A DNA stretch of 22,981 bases from DASRCB01 sp035653295 (GTDB taxonomy: Bacteria > Acidobacteriota > Terriglobia > Bryobacterales > Bryobacteraceae): contig DASRCB010000295.1 of assembly GCA_035653295.1 (NCBI GenBank), positions 1-22,981 on the forward strand, written 5' to 3'. Position 1 is the first letter of the stretch. The number at the start of each line of letters is the position of its first letter. Below, piece by piece: positions 21,300 through 22,981 of this stretch. The notes beneath the pieces were generated by a model. That model did not search any database. It was not told the DNA's origin and saw only the letters and a list, made by a program, of their open reading frames with translations. A program made the translations under genes and the position numbers.

Positions 21300-22379
21300 C
21301 TACCGCACAGTCCAATGAATCCGGATCACGTTGTGCTTACCGAGGCTGTGCAGCACCAGCCGCTTGAAGTTGTTATTGGGATTTGGTTCTTCCGCCAGGC
21401 CGATGTTGCTCACATCCACGACGATGTTCACCGGCACGCCAGGCAGCTCGCCGGTCAGGTAGCCGGTTGAGGCCGTGCCGCCGTCGATGGTGAGCGTGTC
21501 GTTCTTGTTGAGCTTGCCGCTCCAGGTGATCCAGCCGTCGCGCGGTCCCGCGTACACCGGCCGCGCCGGAGCGCGAGGAGGCGGAGGCGCAACAGGCGGC
21601 GGCTGCTGCGCGGGCTGCTGCTGTTCCTCGGCGTGAGGCTGTGGTTCTGGCTGTTGCTGCTGAGGCTGCGCCTGTGGGGGCGCCGGAGGCAATGATTCCA
21701 CCGGCGCCGGCTGCTGTTCGACATGCGTGGGAGCTTGTGAAGCGGGCGCCGTTTGCCCGCGGTTGTGGCGCGCTGGCACGGACGGAGGCGGCGCTTGTTC
21801 CACCGGGGTGGGCTCGGGCGCAATCGGTGTTGGGGTGGCCGAAGGCTGCGGGATGTCGGTCGGCGTGGGCTCGGGAGTTGGAGTGGGCGCCGGAGCCGCG
21901 GCTTCCTGCTGCTGTTGGGCGGGCGGAACGGCAGCGGTCAGCTGCGGACGCCGCTTCCAGTTGCCGTAAACGAAATACGCGGCGCAAATCAACACGATCA
22001 GGAATCCCAGCAGGGCGGCAATCAACAGCTTCATGCGCGATCGCTGCGGCGGGGGCAGCGCCGTTGGCGGAGGCAGCGGTGGCGGCGGGAGCGCCGTCGG
22101 CGGGGGTAGCGGAGGCGCTGGGGGCGTTACAGGCGCGGTAACGGGAGATGCGGGCGTGTTCGCGGGTTTGCCGCAGTTGCCGCAAAACACCGATCCGGGG
22201 TCCATGGCGGCGCCGCAGTTTTCACAGAATACGGGCCTGGGCGGCGGCGCCGGCGGCGGTGTGGGCACAACGACCGGCTCCGGCGGCGGCGTCGGCGCAG
22301 GGGCGAGCTTCGTTCCGCAGGCCCAGCAGAAGAGGGCGTCGTCGGCATTCTCGTTATCGCACTGCGGGCAGCGGATCAT
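21300..22379 (-). CDS. Double zinc-ribbon, single-pass membrane protein with Pro/Gln-rich region
   Basis: This 359-residue protein has an unusual layout. Two zinc ribbons come first, C4-x2-C7...C18-x2-C21 (IRCPQCDNENADDALFCWACG) and C52-x2-C55...C66-x2-C69, joined by proline runs. A P-L-P-P-P-T-A repeat (about 85-112) leads to one membrane segment (about 117-137, LLIAALLGFLIVLICAAYFVYG). Then come about 130 residues of low-complexity Pro/Gln/Ala/Glu sequence and a final globular domain of about 80 residues (YAGPRDGWITWSGKLNKNDTLTI to the end). By the positive-inside rule the zinc ribbons are cytoplasmic and the C-terminal domain is periplasmic. Zinc ribbons of this type often mediate protein contacts. 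Function unknown. ATG at 22379 is chosen because the ribbon starts at once; an upstream in-frame TTG exists at 22391. Confidence 0.82.
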   Translation of the reverse strand: MIRCPQCDNENADDALFCWACGTKLAPAPTPPPEPVVVPTPPPAPPPRPVFCENCGAAMDPGSVFCGNCGKPANTPASPVTAPVTPPAPPLPPPTALPPPPLPPPTALPPPQRSRMKLLIAALLGFLIVLICAAYFVYGNWKRRPQLTAAVPPAQQQQEAAAPAPTPTPEPTPTDIPQPSATPTPIAPEPTPVEQAPPPSVPARHNRGQTAPASQAPTHVEQQPAPVESLPPAPPQAQPQQQQPEPQPHAEEQQQPAQQPPPVAPPPPRAPARPVYAGPRDGWITWSGKLNKNDTLTIDGGTASTGYLTGELPGVPVNIVVDVSNIGLAEEPNPNNNFKRLVLHSLGKHNVIRIHWTVR

Positions 22380-22426
22380 GGCTCTTCGCAAGGTACCGGA
22401 AAACGAAGCGCCCCCGCAACCCGGCC

Positions 22427-22435
22427 TGATGTAAT
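22427..22435 (+). promoter_or_regulatory. Candidate extended -10 box, leaderless start of the amidase gene
   Basis: TGATGTAAT (TGn plus TGTAAT at 22430-22435) is followed by 6 nt and the GTG at 22442. The GAGAGGG at 22436-22442 abuts the start codon and is too close to act as a ribosome site. Confidence 0.45.
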
Positions 22436-22441
22436 GAGAGG

Positions 22442-22981
22442 GTGCCGAACCGGCTTACCCTCCGCGACATGGCCGAGAATATCCGGCTGCGCAAGCTCTC
22501 GCCCGTCGAGCTGATGGATGCGCACCTGGCGCAGATCGAGAAAGACAACCCGCGGATCAACGCCTTCATTCTGCTGCTGGCGGACGAAGCGCGCGCGGAG
22601 GCGAGGCGCGCGGAAGAAGAGCAAATGCACGGCGTTTTCCGCGGTCCGCTGCACGGGGTTCCGGTCACGATCAAGGACAGCTTCGATATGGCCGGTGTGC
22701 CGACCACCTGCGGAAGCCGCTTCTTCGCGGATCTGAAGGCCTCGGCCGACGCGACCGCGGTTCGCCGCCTGCGCGGCGCCGGGGCCATTCCGATCGGCAA
22801 AACGAACTGCCCCGAGTTCCTATACAACTACGAAACGGATAATCACATCGCCGGAAGGACGAACAATCCCTGGAACCTCGAGCGGACGGCGGGGGGATCG
22901 AGTGGCGGAGAGTCGGCGGCGATTTCGAGCTTCTGCTCGGCCGGCGGGATCGGCAGTGATGGCGGCGGGTCGGTGCGCATC
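22442..22981 (+). CDS. Amidase (amidase-signature family), truncated by the window end
   Basis: 180 residues of a protein that is normally about 450-500 residues; the frame stays open to the last base. It opens LTLRDMAENIRLRKLSPVELMDAHLAQIE and continues with GPLHGVPVTIKDSFDMAGVPTT and GAIPIGKTNCPEFLYN, typical of the family. The catalytic triad is already present: Lys78 (VTIKDS), cis-Ser153 in GGSSGGE (151-157) and nucleophile Ser177 in GSDGGGSVRI. The family includes GatA, fatty-acid amide hydrolase, 6-aminohexanoate-cyclic-dimer hydrolase and many carboxamide hydrolases. Which one cannot be said without the substrate-determining C-terminal part. GTG at 22442 is the first start after an in-frame stop; ATG at 22469 is the alternative. 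Divergent from the zinc-ribbon gene, with 62 bp between them. Confidence 0.92.
   Translation, partial: MPNRLTLRDMAENIRLRKLSPVELMDAHLAQIEKDNPRINAFILLLADEARAEARRAEEEQMHGVFRGPLHGVPVTIKDSFDMAGVPTTCGSRFFADLKASADATAVRRLRGAGAIPIGKTNCPEFLYNYETDNHIAGRTNNPWNLERTAGGSSGGESAAISSFCSAGGIGSDGGGSVRI

Noticed and set aside
21560..22110. Short tandem repeats suggesting a minisatellite or CRISPR-like array
   Set aside because: These are codons for Pro/Ala/Gln low-complexity stretches in the zinc-ribbon protein, with no regular spacer length.

Overview
The window is high-GC bacterial chromosome with dense, mostly non-overlapping genes and no rRNA, tRNA, CRISPR array, transposase or integrase that I can see. Gene content and style point to a free-living heterotroph of the Acidobacteriota, perhaps the Bryobacterales/Solibacter side. 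The hints are a dispersed GC-rich paired-hairpin repeat, a DUF1593/Sde182-like secreted protein, a secreted protein opening with a GKWKxNPxxSK-type motif, a bacterial myo-inositol oxygenase and many LytS/LytTR- and PilZ-type regulators. The phylum call is inference; no marker gene here proves it.

Layout. 1-190: two copies of a paired-hairpin repeat, one framed by 24-bp inverted arms. 240-2254: a small VOC-fold protein, then two translationally linked genes of unknown function. 2262-3056 (minus): an enterochelin-esterase-like hydrolase. 3123-3971: complete myo-inositol oxygenase. 3972-5089: a disturbed region in which the last 177 bp around the inositol oxygenase stop codon are repeated at 4816-4992, enclosing about 0.8 kb of lower-GC DNA with one orphan minus-strand gene. 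5090-6099: a PilZ-domain protein and a one-pass membrane protein. 6136-8001 (minus): a KimA/YdaO-like APC potassium permease, divergent from a polytopic membrane protein (8076-9653). 9733-11696: biotin carboxylase overlapping a biotin carrier protein. 11707-12462: a DnaC/DnaI-like AAA+ ATPase. 12553-13269: an orphan PhoB-type response regulator with a Pho-box-like site upstream. 13425-16759: an exopolysaccharide export operon (outer-membrane export protein, Wzz-like chain-length protein, separate BY-type tyrosine kinase). 16785-16827: third repeat copy. 16848-19373: two secreted proteins. 19401-21252: a LytS-type kinase overlapping its LytTR regulator. 21300-22379 (minus): a double zinc-ribbon, single-pass, proline/glutamine-rich protein. 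22442-end: an amidase cut by the window edge.

How it fits together. The clear functional units are the export operon (pore, length control, kinase), the carboxylase pair (its carboxyltransferase is not here) and the LytS/LytTR pair. The most unusual signals are not named gene families. First, many genes that begin a transcription unit have a TAnnnT box only about 6-9 nt before the start codon and no Shine-Dalgarno, whereas several internal operon genes have good Shine-Dalgarno sequences; this suggests widespread leaderless mRNAs. Second, the direct duplication of the inositol oxygenase 3' end flanks foreign-looking DNA. Third, the repeat family shows a compensatory base-pair change in one hairpin stem.
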